Origin: a virus
Virus record (IMG/VR): IMGVR_UViG_3300021438_000061
Coordinates: 1 to 27,125 of that record
DNA: 27,125 nucleotides
Strand: one strand, 5' to 3'
The notes beneath the pieces were generated by a model. It saw nothing but the letters and a program-made list of their open reading frames with translations. It ran no database searches and had not been told where the DNA came from. Every line of letters starts with the position of its first letter. The stretch's first letter is position 1. The position numbers and the translations under genes were made by a program. Positions 9,131-16,097 of this stretch are shown here, piece after piece.

Positions 9131-9463
9131 ATGGCAAGCCCAACTATTAAATTAGGATTTGCTGGTAATGTGTATACCAGAATGATGGTTTTTGAAAATG
9201 CTGGAGATGTTGAAGAAGGTCATACACATGATTTTGATCACTTAACACTATTAGCTTCAGGATCTTTACAAATTACTGCTAATGGTGAACATACTATTTT
9301 TCAATCCCCACATATGATTTGGATTAAAAAAGATGTTAATCATTTATTAACAGCACTTGAACCAAATACTGTTGCTTATTGTATTCATGGTGTTCATGGA
9401 AAAAATGGCGATATAGTTTCTAGTGACATGGTTCCACGGGGCGTTACTAAGTTGAATGTTTAA
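9131..9463 (+). CDS. Small cupin-fold protein
   Basis: This is a 110-residue single-domain cupin. The first cupin motif is EEGHTHDFDHLTLLASGSLQ, with metal-binding candidates His31, His33 and His37 and the closing Gly44. The second motif region contains His71 (IKKDVNHLLTAL). Small cupins include sugar isomerases, dioxygenases and plain binding proteins, and nothing here decides between them. A longer frame reaches 9107, but the ATG at 9131 is chosen because it lies 2 bases after the fibre stop (TAA at 9126-9128) and begins with a normal soluble N-terminus. The position among fibre genes suggests a structural or sugar-related role, by inference only. Confidence 0.72.
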   Translation: MASPTIKLGFAGNVYTRMMVFENAGDVEEGHTHDFDHLTLLASGSLQITANGEHTIFQSPHMIWIKKDVNHLLTALEPNTVAYCIHGVHGKNGDIVSSDMVPRGVTKLNV

Positions 9464-9498
9464 CGAGGCTATATTGCCTTAATTTTAAAGGAAACACT

Positions 9499-9684
9499 AT
9501 GTTTATTGGATTTACACACGGCAATACAAATGTTCGTGCAAATATTGAAGTTCCGCCAGGCGTGGATCAATTTGCAGTTATTGAAAAAATCAAAGAGTTT
9601 TTAGGTTATTGGACACAGTTTGAAAAAGCTATGATTCATATTGAAACCCCGCCGCCTCAAGAGCCTGTACCCACACAACAATAG
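9499..9684 (+). CDS. Small hypothetical protein
   Basis: This 61-residue protein is preceded by a good AAAGGAAA Shine-Dalgarno sequence 7 bases before the ATG. The body (MFIGFTHGNTNVRANIEVPP, then FAVIEKIKEFLGYW) suggests a short alpha/beta fold, and the tail is proline- and glutamine-rich (PPPQEPVPTQQ). No family is recognised. It lies between the cupin gene and a fibre gene. The codon content and ribosome site support a real gene. Confidence 0.55.
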   Translation: MFIGFTHGNTNVRANIEVPPGVDQFAVIEKIKEFLGYWTQFEKAMIHIETPPPQEPVPTQQ

Positions 9685-9729
9685 TTAAATAAAATACCCT
9701 AATTCTTTTGTCATTAGTAGGATTACAAT

Positions 9730-10932
9730 ATGAGTATTTCTCGAAATTTATCGGTGTTAGCTGATGCAGTTAACACCGCAGGTACTCTTGGTGCTCCTGG
9801 TGGGGGTTTGGGTACTAATGTTACTCCTACAAGTGGCGGAGTGCTATACGGAACTGGTACTACCAGTGGTTATACTAGTGCTGGTATCAGTGGTCAATAT
9901 TTACAGTCAACTGGTAGTGGTGCTCCTGTATGGAGTACAGTAAATGCTTTACCCACACAGACTGGTAACAGTGGCAAATATTTGACTACTGATGGTACTA
10001 GTCCTAGTTGGGCTTTTGTAATTGCACTGCCCACACAGACTGGTCAAAGTGGTAAGTATCTGACTACTGACGGCACAACGGCTAGCTGGGTGACAATTTC
10101 ACCATTTAATGGTGGTACAATTAGTAGTGCACTTAATATTACTGATAGTACGGCTAGTACTACTACTACAACTGGTGCGCTAAAAGTTGCTGGTGGTTTA
10201 GGTGTTGTTGGTGCAGTAAATATTGGTTCGTCAATTACTGCTACAAGTGCTACTATTAATGGTGCTATCAGTATTACTGGTACTGCAGGTATTACTGGCA
10301 TAACTAGCATAACTAATGCTACAGCAAGTACAACTACTGGTACAGGTGCATTAGTAGTTACAGGCGGTGTTGGCATTGGTGGTGCAGTAAATATTGGTTC
10401 GTCAATTACTGCTACAAGTGCTACTATTAATGGTGCTATCAGTATTACTGGTACTGCAGGTATTACTGGCATAACTAGCATAACTAATGCTACAGCAAGT
10501 AGTACAACTAGTAATGGTGCATTAGTAGTTACAGGCGGTGTTGGGGTTGGCGGTAGTGTAAATATTGGTGGAACACTAAGTGGCAGTATTTCTGCTAAAG
10601 TATATCAAGATAAAACTACAGCAATTACAGCTAGTACGGCTACAACAACAATTGACCTAAGCACAGGCAATACTTTTATAGTTACTATTAGCAGCAATAC
10701 TACTTTTAGCTTTACTAATCCACCCAGCGGCACAGATATGACGTCATTTACCCTTATTACAGTAAATGATGCAACCGCAGGCCGGGCCATTTCATGGCCA
10801 GCCAGCGTAACTTGGGCAGGCGGTGTTACTCCCACGCGCACTACTACTGCTAATAAATCTGACGTCTACACATTTTTTACCAGAACTGCTGGTACACAGT
10901 ATGTAGGTTCCTTAGCTATTTTAAACTTCTAA
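9730..10932 (+). CDS. Repeat-containing tail fibre protein
   Basis: This 400-residue protein starts MSISRNLSVLADAVNTAGTL. It carries two QTGxSGKYLTTDGT..SW repeats (residues about 76-118), then three copies of a repeat containing GALVVTGGVGIGGAVNIG (about residues 150-280). Two of these repeats are almost identical, with ITGTAGITGITSITNATAS. The C-terminal 110 residues form a beta-rich domain (TTIDLSTGNTFIVTISSNTT, ISWPASVTWAGG, FTRTAGTQYVGSLAILNF) that probably folds as the fibre tip. Repeats of this kind form elongated trimeric fibre shafts in many phages. It shares its SISRNL N-terminus with the fibre at 14588-15175, suggesting a common attachment point. Confidence 0.78.
   Translation: MSISRNLSVLADAVNTAGTLGAPGGGLGTNVTPTSGGVLYGTGTTSGYTSAGISGQYLQSTGSGAPVWSTVNALPTQTGNSGKYLTTDGTSPSWAFVIALPTQTGQSGKYLTTDGTTASWVTISPFNGGTISSALNITDSTASTTTTTGALKVAGGLGVVGAVNIGSSITATSATINGAISITGTAGITGITSITNATASTTTGTGALVVTGGVGIGGAVNIGSSITATSATINGAISITGTAGITGITSITNATASSTTSNGALVVTGGVGVGGSVNIGGTLSGSISAKVYQDKTTAITASTATTTIDLSTGNTFIVTISSNTTFSFTNPPSGTDMTSFTLITVNDATAGRAISWPASVTWAGGVTPTRTTTANKSDVYTFFTRTAGTQYVGSLAILNF
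10210..10501 (+). repeat. 171-bp tandem repeat inside the fibre gene
   Basis: Bases 10210-10330 and 10381-10501 are identical over 121 bases at a period of 171 bases (57 codons). The intervening part (encoding ALVVTGGVG.GG) is repeated less exactly on both sides, making about three units in all. The period is a whole number of codons, so unit loss or gain would keep the reading frame and only change shaft length. Confidence 0.9.
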
Positions 10933-10936
10933 TATT

Positions 10937-12055
10937 ATGAAATTAGCAGGCTTATTACAGCGCGAACGATCTGCAGTAGCAATTGTAGGAACTACTACTT
11001 TTAATGCACCAGGCATTTACTATCCACCATATGGTAAAAGTGTATTTTTATTAAGCGGAAAAGGTACTCCCGGTAATGCAACAGTACCGGGAAATATTAG
11101 TGGTAGTAATACTTATAGTTACAGTACGTATGTACCAGCTAGCGGTGGTAATGTGGCAGCATATTATCCAGCTACTGGTGGCAATGTTAGTGGAGATAAT
11201 AGTTATAGTTATAGTACTTATGTACCTGCTAGTGGTGGTAATTATGCTGGCGAAACTTACGGCGGTGCAAACTACGGCGGACAAAATCCCGCTAGTGGCG
11301 GTAATTACGCAGGAACAAATCCAGCCACTGGGGGTAATTATGCAAATACTAATCCGCCAGTACCTATTACTAGTACAGCTACTGTAAATTACGGTAGTAA
11401 CTTTGTACAACATTATCGCTATGATTATAGCTATCAAACATACTATTATAATAGTAATTTTAATTATTATACTAGTTATGCAGATCCAAGTGGTTATGCT
11501 TCAGGAACTTTTCCTGGATCTAATCCTAATTTATATAATCCTTGTTCTGACTTTGTAAGCTACTATAATGTAAAAATTAGTACAGCAACTAATACTGTTA
11601 CTAATGGTTATAATCCTGGAACTGCTAACTATAATCCCGTAGTACCTGGTAACCCCTATTATAACCCATATTATCCGGCTACTCCATATTACGTTCCTTA
11701 TAACGTACCTTATTATAATCCTTATACACCGGCTTATACATATAATACATATGTAGCAGGTAATCCTAATTATAATACATACTACCCTGCATATAGTAAT
11801 TATAATACTTACTACCCTGCTTATACATACAATACAACTGTACCAGGTAATCCTAACTATAATCCTACAGTACCTGGTAATACAGGCACAACTTATAATG
11901 TTTTAGGAATTACCCTGCCAGGAGGATCTAGTGATACTAGTGCTCCTGTTATTGGTTATAGTATAATTAGTGTGGATTATACTACTGCAGGAGTACCTAT
12001 TTCAGTACCTCCTGGTGGATATGTAGCCATTCAAAACAAATATCCTGGAACTTAA
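10937..12055 (+). CDS. Tyr/Asn/Pro-rich low-complexity structural protein
   Basis: This 372-residue protein has a short ordinary N-terminus (MKLAGLLQRERSAVAIVGTT, then FNAPGIYYPPYGKSVFLL). The middle is built from SGGNYAG-like and YSYSTYVPASGGN-like repeats (a 30-residue unit appears twice near residues 55-110). A second stretch is dominated by Tyr, Asn and Pro (YNPYYPATPYYVPYNVPYYN, GNPNYNPTVPGN). The C-terminal 60 residues are more complex and end in SVPPGGYVAIQNKYPGT. Similar PGNPNYNP-type proteins occur beside fibre genes in cyanophages and related marine phages, from general recollection. A flexible stalk or coat on the tail is inferred. The gene starts 5 bases after the previous stop. 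Confidence 0.65.
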   Translation: MKLAGLLQRERSAVAIVGTTTFNAPGIYYPPYGKSVFLLSGKGTPGNATVPGNISGSNTYSYSTYVPASGGNVAAYYPATGGNVSGDNSYSYSTYVPASGGNYAGETYGGANYGGQNPASGGNYAGTNPATGGNYANTNPPVPITSTATVNYGSNFVQHYRYDYSYQTYYYNSNFNYYTSYADPSGYASGTFPGSNPNLYNPCSDFVSYYNVKISTATNTVTNGYNPGTANYNPVVPGNPYYNPYYPATPYYVPYNVPYYNPYTPAYTYNTYVAGNPNYNTYYPAYSNYNTYYPAYTYNTTVPGNPNYNPTVPGNTGTTYNVLGITLPGGSSDTSAPVIGYSIISVDYTTAGVPISVPPGGYVAIQNKYPGT

Positions 12056-12059
12056 CATA

Positions 12060-12674
12060 ATGAACGTAAACCCCAAAGTGTTTGAAATTCCAACACTACA
12101 TATTCCGCTGGAGTATGTAGTAGTTTGGGCAAACGGTTTTAGTAGTGAAGACTTAGATGAAATTATTGCGCTAGGAGAATTAGCAGATTTTCAAAAAGGC
12201 TACATTGGCAGCGGAGCCAGCCCCGCAGATAAAGCTGTAGATACTGTAATTCGTGATACTGATATTGCTTGGATTGAACCCAATCAAAAATCAGAGTGGT
12301 TATATGAGCGAATGAAACAGTTTGTTACTAGAATTAATTACGATAAATATCAGTTTGATTTATACAATATTCAGGCATTACAATACGGCAAATATAAGCC
12401 TGGTGGACACTATACTTGGCATATTGATAGTGGCCCTAACTTAGACGTACACAGAAAAATTACTTTTATATTGGGTTTAACTGAGCCAGACCAGTATGAG
12501 GGTGGTGAGTTACTAATCAATGTAAGTGGTAGCACAGATAATGCTCATGAACTAAAAATCAGACGCGGTGATTTAATTGCCTTTCCCAGCTTTGTACCAC
12601 ATAAAGTCAATCCTGTAATCAGTGGCGAACGAGCCACCCTAGTTACTTGGGCTACTGGGCCTAAATTCAGATGA
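12060..12674 (+). CDS. 2-oxoglutarate/Fe(II)-dependent oxygenase (PKHD/prolyl 4-hydroxylase-like)
   Basis: This 204-residue protein has the complete facial triad of the 2OG-Fe(II) dioxygenases: His121 and Asp123 in GGHYTWHIDSG, and His181 in FPSFVPHKVNPV. The 2-oxoglutarate-binding Arg191 is in SGERATLV. The family couples oxidative decarboxylation of 2-oxoglutarate to hydroxylation of a substrate, often a proline or another side chain, or a nucleotide base. The substrate here is unknown. Its place directly after the Pro/Tyr/Asn-rich protein and before two structural-looking genes makes modification of a fibre component an attractive inference. The next gene overlaps it by 4 bases (ATGA), indicating translational coupling. 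Confidence 0.88.
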   Translation: MNVNPKVFEIPTLHIPLEYVVVWANGFSSEDLDEIIALGELADFQKGYIGSGASPADKAVDTVIRDTDIAWIEPNQKSEWLYERMKQFVTRINYDKYQFDLYNIQALQYGKYKPGGHYTWHIDSGPNLDVHRKITFILGLTEPDQYEGGELLINVSGSTDNAHELKIRRGDLIAFPSFVPHKVNPVISGERATLVTWATGPKFR

Positions 12675-13399
12675 AATTATTTTCTATTTTTAAAACGCCG
12701 GTTATAGAGTTTTTATGTGAGGAACGTTACTTAGATGTTGCTCCAGCTCCTGAACCGGCCATGAAAAATATTCCTGAATGGTTTAAACGCATTCCGCCCT
12801 ACAGCAAAACTAGTCGTGACTCGCATAACAGACCTAACATGAATGCTAAAAAATGTATGCCTATGTTAGATGCCATGAGCATTGGTTTCACTATTAGCCT
12901 ATTTATAGATCAGCATATTAAAACCAATCACGATTGTTCAGTAATTGAACCAGGCCCTACATCGGTTATGTTTGACAAAGCCGTAGAGTTTCACAGTTCA
13001 GAACAAGTAGGCGGACATTGTAGTCCTTTTGGCAAAACTAATCCTATTAAATTTATTAATCCTTGGATAGTTAAAACTCCACCAGGTTGGAGTACACTTT
13101 TTATACCTCCAATTAATAGTTTTGAAGATAGATTTATTTGCCTTAGTGGATTAGTAGATACTGATAGGTATCCCAAAGAAGTTAATTTTCCTGCAAAATG
13201 GCTTAAACCTAATTTTGATGATGTGCTCGCAGCAGGCACGCCACTAGTAACAGCCATACCAGTAAAACGCAGCGATATGAACCCTGAGTTTTTAGTTGGT
13301 GAATTAACTGATGCAGATAAGCAAAAATTAAACAAGATTAAAATGAATCAACTTGCTAGAAGCAGTTACTATACCAAAGAATTGCGAGCAAAGCGATGA
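12671..13399 (+). CDS. Conserved phage protein of unknown function (paralogue A)
   Basis: This 242-residue soluble protein has conserved-looking blocks PEPAMKNIPEWFKRIPPY, INPWIVKTPPGWSTLFIPP and AAGTPLVTAIPVKRSDM. The last two recur in diverged form in the next gene (CPWGIITKSGWSAHVIPAAF and AGTPLLQVIPFQREDI), so the two proteins are probably distant paralogues. It has no membrane segment or known catalytic motif. Proteins like this occur next to 2OG oxygenases in marine phages, from recollection rather than a search. The start codon lies within the oxygenase stop (ATGA overlap) and its own end overlaps the next start by 4 bases, so the three genes are coupled. Confidence 0.7.
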   Translation: MKLFSIFKTPVIEFLCEERYLDVAPAPEPAMKNIPEWFKRIPPYSKTSRDSHNRPNMNAKKCMPMLDAMSIGFTISLFIDQHIKTNHDCSVIEPGPTSVMFDKAVEFHSSEQVGGHCSPFGKTNPIKFINPWIVKTPPGWSTLFIPPINSFEDRFICLSGLVDTDRYPKEVNFPAKWLKPNFDDVLAAGTPLVTAIPVKRSDMNPEFLVGELTDADKQKLNKIKMNQLARSSYYTKELRAKR

Positions 13400-14115
13400 A
13401 CATATTTAAATCCAAAGTGCCACACATTAAATTTTTTACCGCATTTGGTGCGCCTAATGTAGCACAATTATCGCAAGTTAGACTTGCTAGTGATGTAGAC
13501 GTGCAACCTAAATGGGTTCGTGATCAACGTAGTTATAGTGACAATAAAAATAAGTTTTTAAATTGTCCAGGCATGGCAGACTGGATGAAAACCGGTTATA
13601 TTATACCAGCTTGGACAACTATTAAAATACGTGCTAATCGTGCAGATACTATGGTTATAATGGAGCATGGATACACTCCTCCTCCAGTACCTATGAATGA
13701 TAAATTAGTTACTGGGTTATTTAAGCCTGAAGCAGATGTAAAGTTTAAGGTTACTAAAATAACCTGTCCTTGGGGTATAATTACAAAATCAGGTTGGTCT
13801 GCGCATGTAATACCTGCAGCATTTCACAGTCCTTTTTTACAGGATTTATATGTATATCCTGGAACTGTAGATTACGATAAATTTCATACATGTAACTTTA
13901 TTTTTTCTGCTATGCGGCCGTGTGATATTGAAATACCTGCAGGAACTCCACTGCTACAAGTTATACCTTTTCAACGAGAGGATATTGTCGCAGTTTGTGA
14001 AAAAGGCCAGATTAAAGATTTAGATGCATTGAATTTTGGTTATCCAGCAAAACTTCGTGCTGCTTATCGTAAATTTTTTCATCAACGTAAAAACTATACC
14101 ATGGAGTATAAGTAA
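13396..14115 (+). CDS. Conserved phage protein of unknown function (paralogue B)
   Basis: This 239-residue protein is related to the preceding one through an aligned core: Pro-Trp-x-Ile, SGWSxxxIP and AGTPLxxxIPxxRxDI at corresponding positions near residues 115-200. The N-terminal half (FFTAFGAPNVAQLSQVRLAS, MADWMKTGYIIPAWTTIKIR) differs. The C-terminus is basic and rich in aromatic residues (AAYRKFFHQRKNYTMEYK). No enzyme signature is recognised. It overlaps both neighbours (4 bases upstream, 1 base downstream), placing it within a tight cassette with the oxygenase. A structural or modification-substrate role is possible but not shown. Confidence 0.7.
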   Translation: MNIFKSKVPHIKFFTAFGAPNVAQLSQVRLASDVDVQPKWVRDQRSYSDNKNKFLNCPGMADWMKTGYIIPAWTTIKIRANRADTMVIMEHGYTPPPVPMNDKLVTGLFKPEADVKFKVTKITCPWGIITKSGWSAHVIPAAFHSPFLQDLYVYPGTVDYDKFHTCNFIFSAMRPCDIEIPAGTPLLQVIPFQREDIVAVCEKGQIKDLDALNFGYPAKLRAAYRKFFHQRKNYTMEYK

Positions 14116-14591
14116 TGACAACAGTTTATAATATTGATAAACAAAGTAATCAGGTGTTAAGCAGTGGTCCAGTTCCAGCGGTATGGGGTACTATTAGTGG
14201 TATGTCTGATCTTAGTGAACAAGACCTAGCCGACCTAACTTGGGCAGGTTATCCAAATTACGGATTTTTAACTCGCCAAGCGGCACTAGCTCGCGGAATT
14301 ACTGCTAGTCAACTAGATCAAGCAGATTACCTATATAAAAAGTTGACTGTGCCTGAAAAGGTTACGATTCTGCAAATTAGACTAGCACTACTTAATGCTG
14401 GTTTGTTGGCTAGTGTAGAGTCCAGTATTGCCAGTATTCAGGACGCAACTCAACGTACAACTGCTGAAATTGAGTGGCAGTATGCACAGGAAATTCCTAG
14501 AAATAATTTCTTGGCCAATTTGCTAAAAAATTCCCTAAACTTAACCGAAGATCAAATCGACGACCTATTTATTGCAGCAGGTAAATTATGA
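14115..14591 (+). CDS. Fibre-associated conserved phage protein
   Basis: This 158-residue soluble protein has an N-terminal part containing VPAVWGTISGMSDLSEQDLA and a helical C-terminal part: VTILQIRLALLNAGLLASVE, then AEIEWQYAQEIPRNN, then LTEDQIDDLFIAAGKL. C-terminal domains of this pattern (RLALLxAGLL ... IEWxYA ... LTxxQxDDLF) are frequent in small proteins encoded beside tail fibres in many phages and prophages. Their function is not established. It shares single bases with both neighbours' start/stop signals (A at 14115; ATGA at 14588), consistent with coupled expression with the fibre at 14588-15175. An assembly-factor role is inferred from context. Confidence 0.65.
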   Translation: MTTVYNIDKQSNQVLSSGPVPAVWGTISGMSDLSEQDLADLTWAGYPNYGFLTRQAALARGITASQLDQADYLYKKLTVPEKVTILQIRLALLNAGLLASVESSIASIQDATQRTTAEIEWQYAQEIPRNNFLANLLKNSLNLTEDQIDDLFIAAGKL

Positions 14592-15175
14592 CTATATCAC
14601 GTAATTTAGCTGCACACGTTCAATATATAGATAGCAGTGGTATTTTAGGCCAAGCCGCTTCACTTCCAACACAAACTAGTAATAGTGGTAAGTTTTTAAC
14701 TACTAATGGTACGGCTGCTAGTTGGGGAAATATTAGTGGTAATATAAGTTTTCCAGCTACACAGGTTTCTTCTACTAATGCAAATACATTAGATGATTAT
14801 GAGGAAGGTACATTTACACCTACTGATGCAAGTGGTGTTAATTTGGTCTTTACAAGTAATACTGGTTATTATATTAAAATAGGTAGAATTGTTCATTGTT
14901 ATATGAATCTTCGGTATCCATCAACTGCTGACGGAAACGCTGCTAGAATTAGTTTGCCATTTCCAGTAGTTTCTACTGAAGGTGGTGGTGGTAGTCTTAT
15001 GTATTTTTATAATGGTAGTGGTGTTCCTAATACTGTTTTAACTCCTTATCCTCTTCAGTATAATGGTGTTGGTACCATTAGTTTAAATCAATGGAGTTCA
15101 TCTGGTCAAGCATCAAATGCTTACTGTTCACTGTTTATATTCCGCATATTTGTTACCTATTTTTCAGATGTATAA
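14588..15175 (+). CDS. Short tail fibre protein
   Basis: This 195-residue protein opens MTISRNLAAHVQYIDSSGIL, resembling the N-terminus of the fibre at 9730-10932. It has one LPTQTSNSGKFLTTNGT..SW repeat (about residues 25-45), then ANTLDDYEEGTFTPT and TGYYIKIGRIVHCYMNLRYP, which mark a C-terminal beta-sandwich common in phage fibre tips. The remainder is a beta-rich globular region ending IFVTYFSDV. It appears to be a complete, minimal fibre: attachment segment, one shaft repeat and a tip. Host recognition or an accessory fibre role is inferred. The start overlaps the preceding gene by 4 bases. Confidence 0.75.
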   Translation: MTISRNLAAHVQYIDSSGILGQAASLPTQTSNSGKFLTTNGTAASWGNISGNISFPATQVSSTNANTLDDYEEGTFTPTDASGVNLVFTSNTGYYIKIGRIVHCYMNLRYPSTADGNAARISLPFPVVSTEGGGGSLMYFYNGSGVPNTVLTPYPLQYNGVGTISLNQWSSSGQASNAYCSLFIFRIFVTYFSDV

Positions 15176-15193
15176 ATATCAAGGACAAACCTA

Positions 15194-15442
15194 ATGTCAT
15201 TAACAAAAACAAAATCAGTAGATCAAATCACAGTAACAGAAAACGGCGTAGTTTTATATCGCGAAGTTACTCGCATATTAGAAGAGGGAGTGGAAATTAG
15301 TAAAACCTATCACCGCTCTACTTTGTTGCCTGGGCAGGACCTAACTGGTGTTGCTGACAATGTTGTTGCTGTTTGTAAAGCAGTATGGACTTCAGATGTA
15401 GTATCTGCCTTTCAATCTGCACAAATATCGGAAACTAAATAG
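15194..15442 (+). CDS. Small conserved phage protein
   Basis: This 82-residue soluble protein (MSLTKTKSVDQITVTENGVV, VLYREVTRILEEGVEISKTY, HRSTLLPGQDL) is predicted to be mostly beta with a C-terminal helix (VCKAVWTSDVVSAFQSAQ). Small proteins with the pattern of a tail-attached YHR..L.PGxD segment are often found near fibre genes; no function is assigned. An AAGGA ribosome site lies 8 bases before the ATG. It shares one base with the following i-spanin gene (TAGTG), so it is co-translated with the lysis cassette. Confidence 0.65.
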   Translation: MSLTKTKSVDQITVTENGVVLYREVTRILEEGVEISKTYHRSTLLPGQDLTGVADNVVAVCKAVWTSDVVSAFQSAQISETK

Positions 15443-15804
15443 TGGCTAATGATATTAAAGCAGTAGTTAGCATCATTATATGTATTGCCTTAGCCGTAGC
15501 CGGATTTTTTGTATATAACTACATTTACAATCGTGGCTACGAGCAAGCACATCTAGCCTGTGAACAAGAAAAACAAGAATTACAGCAACAACTGCAAGAG
15601 AAAATTACTAAACTAGAGCAGAGTTTATCAGAAACACAAGCTCGTGCAAGCGAACAGCAGGATCGTTTAGGCAGAGATATAGGTAAGATTAGCAAGCTGC
15701 TAAAAAATCAGCCGGTGACTATTATAGAAAATGGACGGTGCTTACCATCAGAAGTTTTTGTGGATAGCATCAATCAAGCAATTTTGCGAGCCAATCAAAA
15801 ATGA
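15442..15804 (+). CDS. i-spanin (Rz-like inner-membrane spanin subunit)
   Basis: This 120-residue protein has one N-terminal transmembrane segment (IIICIALAVAGFFVYNYIY, about residues 10-28). A long, charged, Gln/Glu-rich coiled coil follows (residues about 33-85, HLACEQEKQELQQQLQEKI and following). This is the layout of Rz-type i-spanins, anchored in the inner membrane with the coiled coil in the periplasm. With the o-spanin it disrupts the outer membrane in the last step of lysis. The start is GTG at 15442, one base into the previous stop (TAGTG), with GGAA 8 bases upstream. The downstream lipoprotein gene overlaps it by 4 bases, the usual close arrangement of spanin pairs. Confidence 0.8.
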   Translation: MANDIKAVVSIIICIALAVAGFFVYNYIYNRGYEQAHLACEQEKQELQQQLQEKITKLEQSLSETQARASEQQDRLGRDIGKISKLLKNQPVTIIENGRCLPSEVFVDSINQAILRANQK

Positions 15805-16097
15805 AAAAACATATTTTAATCAGTTTTTGCCTTTTTGCAATGCTTACTGGTTGCGGAATTTTTTTAAAAAAATCTCCAGAACAGGCACCAATTCCCGCCT
15901 CAACTCCGCAGCGGATTGTGGTAGACCCTAAATCGTTACAGCCGTGCCAACCAATGCCGCAACTTCAAACTCCTGCAACTTACGAAACCATTGCACAACA
16001 TTATATCACAATTATTGGACTGTACGGTGATTGTGCAATTAAACAAAGTTCTAGCATAGAACTTATCCGTAAACTTTCCAATTTGGACAAACCATGA
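15801..16097 (+). CDS. o-spanin (Rz1-like outer-membrane lipoprotein)
   Basis: This 98-residue protein begins with a lipoprotein signal peptide, MKKHILISFCLFAMLTGCG. The lipobox is Leu15-Thr-Gly-Cys18, so the mature protein would be about 81 residues with a lipidated Cys. Gly after the Cys (not Asp) favours the outer membrane. The mature N-terminal part is proline-rich (PEQAPIPASTPQ, QPCQPMPQLQTP), as in Rz1-type o-spanins. It pairs with the i-spanin just upstream, whose stop it overlaps (ATGA), to fuse inner and outer membranes at lysis. It is separate rather than embedded within the i-spanin gene. This is strong evidence for a Gram-negative host. Confidence 0.82.
   Translation: MKKHILISFCLFAMLTGCGIFLKKSPEQAPIPASTPQRIVVDPKSLQPCQPMPQLQTPATYETIAQHYITIIGLYGDCAIKQSSSIELIRKLSNLDKP

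Noticed and set aside
10044-10481. 145-residue antisense frame over the fibre repeats
   Set aside because: It is a repeat-driven shadow of the 9730-10932 gene. It inherits the same 57-codon period and has no start signal.
15171-15178. TATAAATA, identical to the T4 late promoter core, before the gene at 15194
   Set aside because: A transcript would begin near 15184, leaving almost no leader and cutting off the AAGGA ribosome site at 15181-15185. The bases also overlap the previous stop codon, and no similar element is seen before other late genes, so it is probably chance in AT-rich DNA.
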